Source of the DNA: an uncultured Chromatiaceae bacterium
Lineage (GTDB): Bacteria; Pseudomonadota; Gammaproteobacteria; Tenderiales; Tenderiaceae
Length of the DNA: 51,961 nt
Reading direction: 5' to 3'
NCBI GenBank assembly: GCA_947259785.1
Contig: CAMYNQ010000005.1
Coordinates: forward strand, 1-51,961
The notes below the pieces were generated by a model, which worked only from the letters and a program-made list of their open reading frames with translations, had not been told where the DNA came from and did not search any database. Positions 35,508 to 45,222 of this stretch are shown here, piece after piece (the stretch's first letter is position 1; each line of letters opens with the position of its first letter). A program made the translations under genes and the position numbers.

Positions 35508-37658
35508 CTAAATACGACTGGCATAGGTTTCCATCAACCCTGGCATATCAAGTATCAGGGCGATGCCACCATTACCTGTGATAGTTGCACCTGAGACACC
35601 TTTGGTTCCGTGTAACATGGCGCCCAACGGTTTGATCACGACCTCTTCCTGACCAACCAGCTGATCAACGACACAGCCAATGTGCTGGCCACCAATGGTG
35701 GCAACAACGACAAAACCCTCACCTTCAGTATCGCCATCAGCTACCATGGCAGGGCTATTCACTAACCAGTTACTTAGCCGCACCAGTGGCACCGCCTTTT
35801 CACGGATAATGACAACCTCCTTGCCATCCACGGTGCTAAGTTTGGCTGACTCCATATCAAATATTTCATTGACATTAGCAAGCGGTAAGGCAAATACCTG
35901 CCCGCCAAGCTCCACCATCAATGTCGGCATAATCGCTAGTGTCAACGGCAGTTTAATGGTCAGGCGACTACCCTTACCTAGAGTAGAATCAACCTCTACC
36001 GCGCCATTCAATTGCGAAATTCTGGTCTTGACCACATCCATGCCAACACCGCGCCCAGAGACATCCGAAATTTCCGTCTTGGTTGAAAAGCCCGGCGCAA
36101 AAATCAAGTTGTAACATGCCTTGTCATCCAGTCGAGCAGCAGCATCCTCATCCATCATGCCTTTTGTTACCGCGCTCGCACGCAATGTATCGGCATCCAT
36201 GCCTTTGCCGTCATCATCGATCGTCAGCAGGATATGGTCTCCCTCCTGCGTTGCCGATAAAACAACCGTACCGGCCCTTGGCTTACCTGCCCGTTCGCGT
36301 TCATCAGGCATTTCAACACCATGGTCCACCGCATTACGAACCAGATGCACCAGCGGGTCAGCCAGGGCCTCTACTAAGTTTTTATCAAGATCGGTTTCTT
36401 CGCCAATCAATTCCAGATTAACTTCTTTCTTGAGACTGCGGGCAAGGTCGCGAACAACCCGAGGAAAACGGCCAAACACCTTTTTAATCGGTTGCATCCG
36501 TGTTTTCATCACCGAGCTCTGTAGATCCGCTGTGACTAGATCGAGATTCGCAATAGCTTTGGCAACCTCTTCATCGGCCGTCATGGTCTCTTTCAACGTA
36601 GCCATACGGTTGCGCACCAGCACCAGCTCACCGACCAGGTTCATGATGTCATCGAGTCGTTTGGTATCTACCCTGACTGTCGTTTCCGCTGCAGGGGCTT
36701 CTTTGCCTGCCTTGGCCGCAGGTTTTGATTTTGGTTCTGACTTGGCTTCCGGTTTCGGCACAGGAGCCGGTTCGGGCTTAGCGACCGGTTGCGGCGCTGG
36801 CGCTGCTTGCGCAGGCTCAACTTTTACAGGCTCAGGTTCCTGCACCGTCGATGCGGCGGCCTTTTTCTTGGCATCAAGATCATCCAACAGGGCCTCAAAT
36901 TCATCTTCACTAATCTCATCCGATGAATGAGTGCTCACAGCCTCTGGCTCACTACTTTCTGGCTCAGCAACAGAAGGCTCTTCAACAAGGGGGGCTTCTT
37001 GCTTTGAAGCTGAATCATGCAACTGATCTAACAATGCTTCAAACTCATCTTCAGTAATCTCATCAGAATCAGCTTCGACTTCGACTTCGGCTGGGACCTG
37101 GCTGTTGTCTGCCTGGCCATGCAAATCATCCAACAAGGCTTCAAATTCATCATCGGTAATTTCATCTGCCGATGTCGTAGCCACAACAGGTTCAGCCACC
37201 ATTTCAGGCTCTGGCTCTGGCGCTACCTCAGCGGCAGGCTCAGCAGCAACGGCGGGTTCAGCAACGTCTTCACCTTTCAATATTACCTCAAGCGCTTGCA
37301 ACAAAGCAGGCTCAGCAGCATCAGGCTCTTCACCGGAACGAATACAGTCCATCATTTCGTTAACAACATCGGTAACCTGCAGAATCACATCCATTAACTG
37401 CGGTGTTACCTGTCGCTCACCCTGGCGCAACAGATTAAAAACATCCTCTGCACGGTGACAGACTTCAACCAGGGTATTCAGGCCTAAAAAACCACCACCA
37501 CCTTTAACCGTGTGAAAGCCACGAAATACAGCATTCAAGAGATCCAGATCGTCCGGCGCACGCTCTAGCTCGACTAGCTGTTCGCCGAGCAACTCAAGTA
37601 TTTCACCAGCCTCAACCAGGAAGTCCTGCAGAATTTCATCATTCAGATCAATTGCCAT
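35508..37658 (-). CDS. cheA: Chemotaxis histidine kinase CheA
   Basis: The 716-residue kinase has an Hpt domain with phospho-acceptor His49 (FHTVKGGGGFLG), a linker of more than 200 residues, the dimerisation helices (DIMNLVGELVLVRNRM), the ATPase domain (LVRNAVDHGVE, DDGKGMD, FAPGFSTKTEISDVSGRGVGMDVV) and a CheW-like end. No ordinary P2 domain is obvious in the linker; instead there are three copies of an acidic motif (DEITDDEFEALLDDLHG and two relatives) separated by low-complexity Ala/Glu/Pro sequence. It is in the cheYZAB operon. Confidence 0.97.
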   Translation of the reverse strand: MAIDLNDEILQDFLVEAGEILELLGEQLVELERAPDDLDLLNAVFRGFHTVKGGGGFLGLNTLVEVCHRAEDVFNLLRQGERQVTPQLMDVILQVTDVVNEMMDCIRSGEEPDAAEPALLQALEVILKGEDVAEPAVAAEPAAEVAPEPEPEMVAEPVVATTSADEITDDEFEALLDDLHGQADNSQVPAEVEVEADSDEITEDEFEALLDQLHDSASKQEAPLVEEPSVAEPESSEPEAVSTHSSDEISEDEFEALLDDLDAKKKAAASTVQEPEPVKVEPAQAAPAPQPVAKPEPAPVPKPEAKSEPKSKPAAKAGKEAPAAETTVRVDTKRLDDIMNLVGELVLVRNRMATLKETMTADEEVAKAIANLDLVTADLQSSVMKTRMQPIKKVFGRFPRVVRDLARSLKKEVNLELIGEETDLDKNLVEALADPLVHLVRNAVDHGVEMPDERERAGKPRAGTVVLSATQEGDHILLTIDDDGKGMDADTLRASAVTKGMMDEDAAARLDDKACYNLIFAPGFSTKTEISDVSGRGVGMDVVKTRISQLNGAVEVDSTLGKGSRLTIKLPLTLAIMPTLMVELGGQVFALPLANVNEIFDMESAKLSTVDGKEVVIIREKAVPLVRLSNWLVNSPAMVADGDTEGEGFVVVATIGGQHIGCVVDQLVGQEEVVIKPLGAMLHGTKGVSGATITGNGGIALILDMPGLMETYASRI

Positions 37659-37680
37659 CTAAATCACCGCCCCGTTATGC

Positions 37681-38433
37681 TCAAAAGCCCAGACTTGATA
37701 AAAGATCATCAACATCATCCTGATTGGCTACGGTGTCACCTTTATCAACACCGGGCACTGCAGGTCCCGCCGCTTCGATATCTGGCCCAACCTTATTTTT
37801 ATCTTTCTGGGTTGCTGGGGCATTCATTTTCGACCCGGTCATGCGAATCAATCCCACTAGGCCTTCTTCAACATCCTGCACCAATGTAATCACTTTACCA
37901 ATAATCTGCCCAGTCAAATCCTGAAACCCTTGGGCCATCATGATGTCTGAAAGACTCGAACTAATTTCAGGATTTTTTTGATCCAGCCACTGAAAAAACT
38001 CATCCAGTTCCGCACTCATAATGCGAAACTCATCCACATCCATGTCACGCTTTCTAAAGCGACTCCAGTTTTCGTGTAGTTTCTCACTCTTGTGCCTGAG
38101 GGCATCAAAGAGAGTCATTGAAACTTCAACAGAAGAAAGTGTTTTTTCAGCCGCCTGTTCTGTCATGGTTATCACATGGCTAAGACGCTCTTTGGCATCA
38201 GAAATATCAGCTTCTGCCAAGTTGCTAATTTTAGTATCAAACTGAAATCCCACCATGGTGTCATGCAGATCACGGGTAAGCTTACCCAACTCCTGAAACA
38301 GGTGACCCTCACGCAATGCCGACAGGTCTTCCATCACCTTTTCGGCGTCTTCTTGGTTGCCTTGTTCTATGCACTCAACCAGTTTCCTTGCATACTCAAG
38401 GCCTGCATCACTGCAAATCAAATTTTCACTCAT
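37681..38433 (-). CDS. cheZ: CheY phosphatase CheZ
   Basis: CheZ speeds loss of phosphate from CheY-P. The 250-residue product has the long helical hairpin with the active-site segment IMMAQGFQDLTGQII (catalytic Gln in QDLTGQ) and the C-terminal amphipathic CheY-binding peptide DDVDDLLSSLGF after a flexible linker. Length and ends are normal. It is between cheY and cheA. Confidence 0.96.
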   Translation of the reverse strand: MSENLICSDAGLEYARKLVECIEQGNQEDAEKVMEDLSALREGHLFQELGKLTRDLHDTMVGFQFDTKISNLAEADISDAKERLSHVITMTEQAAEKTLSSVEVSMTLFDALRHKSEKLHENWSRFRKRDMDVDEFRIMSAELDEFFQWLDQKNPEISSSLSDIMMAQGFQDLTGQIIGKVITLVQDVEEGLVGLIRMTGSKMNAPATQKDKNKVGPDIEAAGPAVPGVDKGDTVANQDDVDDLLSSLGF

Positions 38434-38472
38434 CCTGAAATCTCTTTATCTCTGAGGCTGGGAATTAAAACC

Positions 38473-38862
38473 TTAACCGGCTTCGATGCGTTCAAAAATC
38501 TTGTCGATTTTTTCTTTCAACGTGGCTGCAGTAAAGGGCTTGACCACATAACCGTTAACACCGGCCTGCGCAGCTTCGACAATCTGTTCTTTCTTTGCCT
38601 CTGCAGTAACCATCAGGACAGGGAGACTTGCTAGTTTAGGATCGGCACGAACGGCCTTAAGGAGGTCTATCCCCTGCATACCTGGCATATTCCAGTCAGT
38701 CACAAGGAAATCAAAATTACCTGACTGAAGCTTGGGTAACGCAGTGTTACCATCATCCGCTTCATCAGTGTTGCTAAAACCCAGATCTCTTAATAGGTTT
38801 TTTATGATCCTGCGCATTGTAGAAAAATCGTCCACAACCAGGATTTTCATATTCTTGTCCAA
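38473..38862 (-). CDS. cheY: Chemotaxis response regulator CheY
   Basis: A single receiver domain of 129 residues: [17 protein letters not shown], phospho-acceptor Asp56 (VTDWNMPGM), the switch Thr in MVTAEAKK and the conserved Lys in VVKPF. CheY-P binds FliM to reverse rotation. The TTG start at 38862 has GGAGG nine bases upstream, and the ATG four codons later has poor spacing, so TTG is probably right. It is the first gene of cheYZAB behind a sigma-28 promoter. Confidence 0.97.
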   Translation of the reverse strand: MDKNMKILVVDDFSTMRRIIKNLLRDLGFSNTDEADDGNTALPKLQSGNFDFLVTDWNMPGMQGIDLLKAVRADPKLASLPVLMVTAEAKKEQIVEAAQAGVNGYVVKPFTAATLKEKIDKIFERIEAG

Positions 38863-38901
38863 GACTAGAAACCTCCATTTACCTAGTGACTCTTGAAAGA
38901 G

Positions 38902-38933
38902 CTATGGACTCCATAATTGTTACCGTTCCATAG
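38902..38933 (-). promoter_or_regulatory. 5'-terminal stem-loop in the cheY leader
   Basis: On the minus strand CTATGGA is complementary to a later TCCATAG, separated by 18 bases, beginning within a few bases of the start predicted from the sigma-28 promoter. A shorter competing palindrome, TATGGAGTCCATA, overlaps it. Such a 5' stem could protect the mRNA. Confidence 0.4.
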
Positions 38934-38944
38934 TCTCCCTATTG

Positions 38945-38971
38945 TTATCTGCACTTGGCTGGAAATGTTTA
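38945..38971 (-). promoter_or_regulatory. Sigma-28 (FliA) promoter of cheYZAB
   Basis: TAAA-N15-GCAGATAA on the minus strand matches 11 of 12 positions of the FliA consensus TAAA-N15-GCCGATAA. It is in the 122-base gap between fliA and cheY, so fliA's own product would drive the chemotaxis genes. Confidence 0.82.
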
Positions 38972-38984
38972 GGCCTGATTTGAG

Positions 38985-39749
38985 TTAATCCACATCCTTT
39001 TTCGTCCACTGCCCCAAACGAGCCTGTAAACGTATCAAAGCTTGACTATGAATTTGACTTACACGGGATTCGCTAACCCCCAGAACCGAACCTATTTCAC
39101 GCAGATTCAACTCTTCATCATAATAGAGTGTCATTACCAAACACTCACGTTCGGGTAAACCTGCAATAGCTTCAGCTAGACTGCGTTTAAAATCTTCTTT
39201 TTGCAGCCCATCAAACGGCGTCATTGCCGCGGAAGAAAGATTGATATTAGTTGCAACAGCTTCATCATCTGCGCCCAGGTCGTCAAAACTGAGCACTAAG
39301 TATCCACTCGCCGCCTGCAGCGTTTGATGATATTCACTCAACGACATATCAAGCGCCTCTGCCACTTCGTTATCACGGGCATCACGCCCCACCATACTTT
39401 CTATCTGGCGTACCGCTTCAGCCACTTTTCGGGCCTTACGATGGACTGAACGGGGTGCCCAGTCATTTTTACGGATTTCGTCAAGCATGGCTCCACGGAC
39501 TCGAATACCCGCATAGGTTTCAAAGCTAGCGCCCTGCGTTGAATCATAATTGCGGGCAGCTTCTAACAAGCCAATCATGCCTGCCTGAATCAGGTCATCA
39601 GCCTGAACACTAGGAGGTAAGCGACACATTAAGTGATAGGCAATACGTTTTACCAGTGGCGCATGCAGCACGACTAGGTCATCTCTATCTCTGTTACTGT
39701 TCTTTTTTGTTGGTTGCATATTCTTGCTACACGTTGCGAGTCCATTCAT
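38985..39749 (-). CDS. fliA: Flagellar sigma factor FliA (sigma-28)
   Basis: The 254-residue product has sigma region 2 (DDLIQAGMIGLLEAARNYDSTQGASFETYAGIRVRGAMLDEIR), region 3 and region 4 with helix-turn-helix (REIGSVLGVSESRVSQIHSQAL). It directs RNA polymerase to late flagellar and chemotaxis promoters. The first ATG has GAGGGG at good spacing; an internal ATG ten codons later is a less likely start. It is 18 bases after flhG. Confidence 0.97.
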   Translation of the reverse strand: MNGLATCSKNMQPTKKNSNRDRDDLVVLHAPLVKRIAYHLMCRLPPSVQADDLIQAGMIGLLEAARNYDSTQGASFETYAGIRVRGAMLDEIRKNDWAPRSVHRKARKVAEAVRQIESMVGRDARDNEVAEALDMSLSEYHQTLQAASGYLVLSFDDLGADDEAVATNINLSSAAMTPFDGLQKEDFKRSLAEAIAGLPERECLVMTLYYDEELNLREIGSVLGVSESRVSQIHSQALIRLQARLGQWTKKDVD

Positions 39750-39767
39750 TGCGGTATCCCCTCATTA

Positions 39768-40634
39768 TTATTGCGCACTCTGAATCAGCCTTTCCACAAA
39801 AAACTCTAGATGCCCTCCTGCGCTTCTAGGTATCGGCCAATTGTCGGCCCTCTTGGCTAAGGTCTTAAATGACATGGCCGCTTTGCTTCTAGGATACGCG
39901 TCGATAACCGCCCTTTGTTTCTGCAATGCCTTTCTCAGATATTCATCGTAAGGCACTGTTCCCATAAAATCCAAGGCCACATCAAGAAAACGATCAGTAA
40001 CCTTAACCATTTTATTAAACAGCTCTCGACCCTCTTGCATGCTGTGAGCCATGTTCGATAGTACCCTAAATCGTTGAATTCCGTAATCTCGATTCAACAG
40101 TTTTATCAGGGCATAAGCATCGGTTATAGACGTAGGTTCGTCACAGACAACAATGATCACTTCCTGGGCCGCTCGGGTGAAACTAATCACAGAATCAGCG
40201 ATCCCTGCTGCAGTGTCAATAATCAGCACATCCAGGTCATGACCAACCTCGCTGAAAGCCTGAATTACACCGGCATGCTCGGCTGGTGTCAGTTCTGCCA
40301 TATTCTGAGTACCGGATGACGCGGGAATAATCTGTAAACCATTGGGACCATCAACAATGATTTCTTCCAACGTACGCTCACCGTTAATAACATGAGACAG
40401 ATTATATTCAGGATGCAGACCAAGCATAATATCTATATTGGCCAAACCAAGATCAGCATCCATCAGCATGACCTTCTTACCCTCGGCCACCATCGCCAGC
40501 CCCAAATTTACTGAGACATTGGTTTTACCGACACCACCTTTGCCACTCGCCACCGCGATGACCCTGACCGGCCCCGGGTTGCTCACTTTTCTTAGTCCTG
40601 CCGCCTGATCCATCTGACTCTCCATCATGAGCAT
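39768..40634 (-). CDS. flhG: Flagellar number regulator FlhG (FleN)
   Basis: A MinD/ParA-type ATPase of 288 residues with VIAVASGKGGVGKTNVSVNL, LMDADLGLANIDIMLGL and LIIDTAAGIADSV. FlhG limits flagella to one or a few by acting on FlhF and, in polar flagellates, on the master regulator FleQ. The ATG overlaps the flhF stop by one base (TAATG). The first few residues may be longer than in relatives because ATG ATG follow closely. Confidence 0.96.
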   Translation of the reverse strand: MLMMESQMDQAAGLRKVSNPGPVRVIAVASGKGGVGKTNVSVNLGLAMVAEGKKVMLMDADLGLANIDIMLGLHPEYNLSHVINGERTLEEIIVDGPNGLQIIPASSGTQNMAELTPAEHAGVIQAFSEVGHDLDVLIIDTAAGIADSVISFTRAAQEVIIVVCDEPTSITDAYALIKLLNRDYGIQRFRVLSNMAHSMQEGRELFNKMVKVTDRFLDVALDFMGTVPYDEYLRKALQKQRAVIDAYPRSKAAMSFKTLAKRADNWPIPRSAGGHLEFFVERLIQSAQ

Positions 40635-41893
40635 TAACTACCGACCTCAGCAACCTGAATCCCCGTCATCAGTTCATCTTCAATCAAGTCTGCACTTTCC
40701 TGCATTACCGCCACACTTCGACTCACCAAGGTATGCGCCCTGGCCGGTTGCAAGTCTTCGGGAACACGTTGACCATCACTCACATAGGCAACCGGTAGCT
40801 GCTGCTGAATCACCACATCAAGCGCGTGGCCAAGGCAAGTACTTTCATCCACCTTGGTCAAAATACAGCCGCTCAAATCAACACCTTTGAAACCACGTAC
40901 CACCTCTTGCAAACTAGACAGCCTGGAAGTTGTTGATGCCACAAGATAGGTTCTCACTCTGTCACTCTCATCCTGCAACACGGAAAATTGCTCAGTCAGA
41001 CGTAGATCCCGCTGACTCATGCCAGCCGTATCAATTAATACCAGCCGCTTATCGCAAAAATGATCCAGCGCCGCCTGCAGTGTTTCAGCCGAGTTGGCAG
41101 AACGAATAGGCACGTCCAAAATTCGGGCATACGCCTTCAATTGCTCATGGGCACCAATACGGAAATTATCAGTCGAGATTAACGCCACACTGCGTGAACC
41201 ATGACGCATGGCGAAACGTGCCGCCAGCTTGGCAACCGTAGTGGTCTTGCCAACCCCGGTAGGACCAATCAAGGCCACTGCACCACCCTGAGTTAAAATA
41301 TCATCATCAGTCACTGAAAGCTTAACTGCAATTTTACCCAATAGCCGGCGCCATAAGTCATCGGCAGAGCCCTCCAGTGGTAAAGACTGAAGCAACTCGC
41401 TGGCGAGTTTTGAACCCAAACCAAGCCGAGCCATACGTTGCTTTAATTCATATTCAAAAGGGTTCGAAATTTTATGCTCTTTCAGGGCCAGCTCAGCAAG
41501 CTGTGTTTCCAACAAACCGCGCATTGTTTTCATTTCACCACGCATCTCCATCAGGGTTGGTTCCTGACTCCATATCACTTGCGGTTTTTCTTTGTTTATT
41601 TCTCTGACATTATTATTGCCATTGTCACCGGGTTGTTGAGCCAATTCGGAATAATCTTGTTTCTGCCGATGCCTAACATCATCCGCAACCATATCAGTGG
41701 ATCGTTTTTCAGATGCTTGCTCCTGCTGAACCTCGCTACGTAAGGCATTTTCGTCATAATCAATGGCAGAAATAATTTCAATGCCACCATTGACACGCTT
41801 ATTGGAAAGGATGACCGCATCTTCGCCCAGCTCTACCTTAACCATGCGCATCGCTGACCTGACGTCAGACGCAAAAAAACGTTTTATTTTCAT
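40634..41893 (-). CDS. flhF: Flagellar biosynthesis SRP-type GTPase FlhF
   Basis: FlhF marks the cell pole for flagellum assembly. The 419-residue product begins MKIKRFFASDVRSAMRMVK, has a variable B domain (about 50-130), and the SRP GTPase NG domain with LIGPTGVGKTTTVAKLAARF, LISTDNFRIGAHEQL, LIDTAGMSQRD and ILTKVDESTCLG. It lies between flhA and flhG in the usual order. Confidence 0.97.
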   Translation of the reverse strand: MKIKRFFASDVRSAMRMVKVELGEDAVILSNKRVNGGIEIISAIDYDENALRSEVQQEQASEKRSTDMVADDVRHRQKQDYSELAQQPGDNGNNNVREINKEKPQVIWSQEPTLMEMRGEMKTMRGLLETQLAELALKEHKISNPFEYELKQRMARLGLGSKLASELLQSLPLEGSADDLWRRLLGKIAVKLSVTDDDILTQGGAVALIGPTGVGKTTTVAKLAARFAMRHGSRSVALISTDNFRIGAHEQLKAYARILDVPIRSANSAETLQAALDHFCDKRLVLIDTAGMSQRDLRLTEQFSVLQDESDRVRTYLVASTTSRLSSLQEVVRGFKGVDLSGCILTKVDESTCLGHALDVVIQQQLPVAYVSDGQRVPEDLQPARAHTLVSRSVAVMQESADLIEDELMTGIQVAEVGS

Positions 41894-41935
41894 CGCTGCT
41901 TACCTCACTCCGCATCTCAATCACATCGACTTCTT

Positions 41936-44047
41936 TTAACTCAATGACGGCGCTTGCTGCCCCCCCACCGTCGACATGATCTTGATCTGCTTGTCGTCTG
42001 GTATCTCGTTATAAGACAATACTTTCAAGGCAGGAATTGAAGCCTTGATCAAGCGCGCCAATACCGGTCTGATCAACGCCGACACTAATAACACCGCCGG
42101 CAGACCGTCCATCTCTTGTCGCTGTGTCGCCTCACCCAGTGCAGAAAACATATTTTCTGCCAGACCGGGTTCAAGTCCAAGGCCGCCACCTCCTGCTGTC
42201 CTAACAGACTCTTGCAATAACTGTTCCAATGCAGGATCAAGCGTAATCACAGCCAACTCTGACGCTATCCCATTGATTTGTTGAATAATTGACCGACCAA
42301 GCGCAATTCTGACCATCGACGTCAAAATAGCGGGGTCTTGACTCCTGGCACCCTCATCCGCCAAGGTTTCGACGATTCGGCGCATATCACGGATTGGAAT
42401 CCCGTCCTCAAGCAGACTCTGTAACACCTTCACCACACCACCCAGTGGCAAAATATCTGGCACCAGCCCTTCAACCAACTTAGGCGCGACCTTGGCGACA
42501 TTATCGAGTAATTGCTGCACCTCTTCACGGCCCAGCAACTCGTAACCATGGCTACTAATAATATGACTCAGATGCGTTGCGACAACCGTGCTTGGATCAA
42601 CCACGGTATAACCCATGGTCTGGGCCTGATCACGCTGCGAAGGTTCGATCCAGGTCGCATCAAGACCAAAGGCCGGGTCTTTACCGGGAATACCTTGCAA
42701 AGCGCCATAGACCTGGCCAGGATTAATGGCTAGCTCACGGTCTGGATGGATAGTCGCCTCGCCCACCGTAGCGCCAAGCAGGGTTATGCGATAAGTATCA
42801 GGCGACAGTTCAAGATTATCGCGAATATGCACCGAAGGAATCAAAAAGCCTAGGTCTTGGGTCAGCTTCCTGCGAATGCCTTTAATTCGCCCCATCAGCT
42901 GACCTCCCTGGTTTTTGTCAACCAGAGGAATCAAACGATAACCCACTTCCAAACCCAGGGTATCGACTGGAACCACATCATCCCAACTCAGCTCCTTCAC
43001 CTCAGGGGTAGGCTCTTCAGTCGCCTTAATTTCTTTCGATGCAACGTCCACTGCCTGCTGTTTCCGCTGCGCTTGCATTTTCATATAGGCGGCACCAGCA
43101 AACACTGCCGCTAAAGTCAAAAAAGCCAGATTTGGCATGCCAGGGATGATGCCAAGCAAGCCGAGAATGCTGGCAGTCACTACCAATACACGAGGGTCAT
43201 CAAATAGCTGACCAAGGATCTGCCCACCCATATCCTGCGAACTGGTAACGCGAGTTACAATAATGGCAGTCGCCGTTGATAGCACCAGGGAAGGAATTTG
43301 AGCCACCAGTCCATCACCAATCGTCAGCAAGGTGTAGTTTCTAACGGCATCTGAAAACTGCATGTCGTGCTGAGCAATTCCGATCGATAAACCACCAATA
43401 ATATTGATGAACAGAATCAGAATACCGGCAACCGCATCACCACGAACGAACTTACTTGCACCATCCATAGAGCCATAAAAGTCGGCCTCTTGAATAACAT
43501 CCTGACGCCGCGCCTGGGCTTCTTCTTGGTTCAAAAGTCCGGCATTCAGGTCAGCATCAATCGCCATTTGTTTGCCTGGCATCGCATCCAAAGTAAAACG
43601 GGCCGACACTTCTGAGACACGCCCAGCACCCTTGGTCACCACAACAAAATTAATAATCACCAAAATACCGAACACCACCAGACCAACCGCATAGTTACCG
43701 CCAATAACGAACTCACCAAAAGCCTCGATTACCTTCCCTGCGGCATCAGTGCCCGTATGCCCCTCCAACAACACCACCCGTGTTGAAGCGACATTCAAGC
43801 CCAAACGCAATAATGTTGCCAGCAGGATAACGGTGGGGAAAACAGCAAACTCAAGCGGACGCTTGGCATAGACAACTGCCAACAAGACAATAAGAGAAAG
43901 GGAGATATTAAACGTAAACAAGGCATCAAGGCCCAGCGCAGGCATAGGCACAATCATCATACCTAGCATGAGCAGCAGCATCACTGGTACACCCAAGCCC
44001 TGACGCATCAGATCTGACAATGTAGGCATATTTTTAATATTTTCCAT
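41936..44047 (-). CDS. flhA: Flagellar export gate protein FlhA
   Basis: The 703-residue product has eight N-terminal membrane helices, the conserved FHIPEP-type cytoplasmic loop region (AGRVSEVSARFTLDAMPGKQMAIDADLNAG) and a large C-terminal cytoplasmic domain (VPVDTLGLEVGYRLIPLVD). It forms the nonameric ring of the flagellar type III export gate and guides substrates. It follows flhB by 16 bases. Confidence 0.98.
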   Translation of the reverse strand: MENIKNMPTLSDLMRQGLGVPVMLLLMLGMMIVPMPALGLDALFTFNISLSLIVLLAVVYAKRPLEFAVFPTVILLATLLRLGLNVASTRVVLLEGHTGTDAAGKVIEAFGEFVIGGNYAVGLVVFGILVIINFVVVTKGAGRVSEVSARFTLDAMPGKQMAIDADLNAGLLNQEEAQARRQDVIQEADFYGSMDGASKFVRGDAVAGILILFINIIGGLSIGIAQHDMQFSDAVRNYTLLTIGDGLVAQIPSLVLSTATAIIVTRVTSSQDMGGQILGQLFDDPRVLVVTASILGLLGIIPGMPNLAFLTLAAVFAGAAYMKMQAQRKQQAVDVASKEIKATEEPTPEVKELSWDDVVPVDTLGLEVGYRLIPLVDKNQGGQLMGRIKGIRRKLTQDLGFLIPSVHIRDNLELSPDTYRITLLGATVGEATIHPDRELAINPGQVYGALQGIPGKDPAFGLDATWIEPSQRDQAQTMGYTVVDPSTVVATHLSHIISSHGYELLGREEVQQLLDNVAKVAPKLVEGLVPDILPLGGVVKVLQSLLEDGIPIRDMRRIVETLADEGARSQDPAILTSMVRIALGRSIIQQINGIASELAVITLDPALEQLLQESVRTAGGGGLGLEPGLAENMFSALGEATQRQEMDGLPAVLLVSALIRPVLARLIKASIPALKVLSYNEIPDDKQIKIMSTVGGQQAPSLS

Positions 44048-44063
44048 ACTTCATTACCTCTCG

Positions 44064-45218
44064 CTACACGTCCCGCTTACCACTGGCATCAAACTGCATT
44101 TCATCAGGAATTGGTAAATCACCCATTTCATGATCACCCGGCTTGCCTGTACTAAACTGCTGCCGCAAATGAAAGACATAGGCCAATACTCTGGCCACGG
44201 CCAGATACAAACCCTCAGGTATTTCATCATCAATTTCAGTGGTAAAGAACACCGCACGCGCAAGGGCTGGTGATGTCATAATTGGTACGCCAGCTTCCTT
44301 GGCCACGTTTCTGATTTCAAAGGCAATCAAGTCAGCACCTTTAGCAACCAAAATGGGGGCCCGCATATTTTCCTGGTCATATTTAATTGCTACCGAGAAA
44401 TGGCTAGGATTGGTGATAATCACATCGGCTTCAGGAACAGACTCCATCATCCGGCGCATTGCCATATCCATCTGCGTGCGGCGAATTCGCCCTTTCAGTT
44501 CAGGACTACCATCAGTATCCTTATTTTCATTCTTGACCTCTTGCTTAGTCATCTTAAGTTGACGCTTGTGATTCCAAAGCTGAAATGGCACATCGACAGC
44601 GGCAACAACTATCAACGAAGCACTCACCGCCATGAAGCCCCAAAAAATCAACTCGCCAGAATGTGCAATCGCCTTTTTTACCGGCTCTAGCCCCAAACCA
44701 AGCACCGGGTTAGAGGTCATATACAAGACAACCACCCCAATAGTTGAGATAACAAAAAACTTAGCCAAGGCCTTACCAAGTTCCATCAACCCTTGCGGTC
44801 CAAAAATCCTTTTCATGCCAGACATTGGGTTGAGCTTGGAAGGCTTTACCGCTATTGCCTTAACACTAAAATTCCAACCGCTTAAGGCAATAGCACCCGC
44901 AATCGCAGATATCACCAACAATAGAGCAAATGGTGCTAACGCAACCAACATCTGTGAAACAGAGTCAAGGAAAGTGTCCATCATATATGTCGTATCAAAC
45001 ACATGAGCGCGTTTGATAGCAAAGCTGTTCCGCATCACGTTACCAAGACCTGAGACAATCATGGGCCCGAACATCAGCAAGCCAACTGATGAAGATAACA
45101 TCATCACTGTCGTAGTCAGTTCACGAGAACGGGCAACGTTACCTTTCTCCCGCGCATCACGAATTTTTTTATCCGTGGGTTCTTCTGTTTTTTCTTGGCC
45201 GCCTGAAGATTCCGCCAT
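44064..45218 (-). CDS. flhB: Flagellar export switch protein FlhB
   Basis: The 384-residue protein has the four-helix membrane domain and a cytoplasmic domain that cleaves itself to switch from rod/hook to filament substrates. The cleavage motif is NPSH (residues 270-273) instead of the usual NPTH; the scissile Asn-Pro is kept. After it come KYDQENMRAPILVAKGADLIA and IPEGLYLAVARVLAYVF, typical of FlhB-C. The tail is extended and acidic/basic. It follows fliR by four bases. Confidence 0.97.
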   Translation of the reverse strand: MAESSGGQEKTEEPTDKKIRDAREKGNVARSRELTTTVMMLSSSVGLLMFGPMIVSGLGNVMRNSFAIKRAHVFDTTYMMDTFLDSVSQMLVALAPFALLLVISAIAGAIALSGWNFSVKAIAVKPSKLNPMSGMKRIFGPQGLMELGKALAKFFVISTIGVVVLYMTSNPVLGLGLEPVKKAIAHSGELIFWGFMAVSASLIVVAAVDVPFQLWNHKRQLKMTKQEVKNENKDTDGSPELKGRIRRTQMDMAMRRMMESVPEADVIITNPSHFSVAIKYDQENMRAPILVAKGADLIAFEIRNVAKEAGVPIMTSPALARAVFFTTEIDDEIPEGLYLAVARVLAYVFHLRQQFSTGKPGDHEMGDLPIPDEMQFDASGKRDV

Positions 45219-45222
45219 GACC

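Noticed and set aside
36121-36930. 269-aa plus-strand ORF opposite cheA
   Set aside because: Ser/Arg/Thr-rich antisense shadow of the CheA coding sequence.
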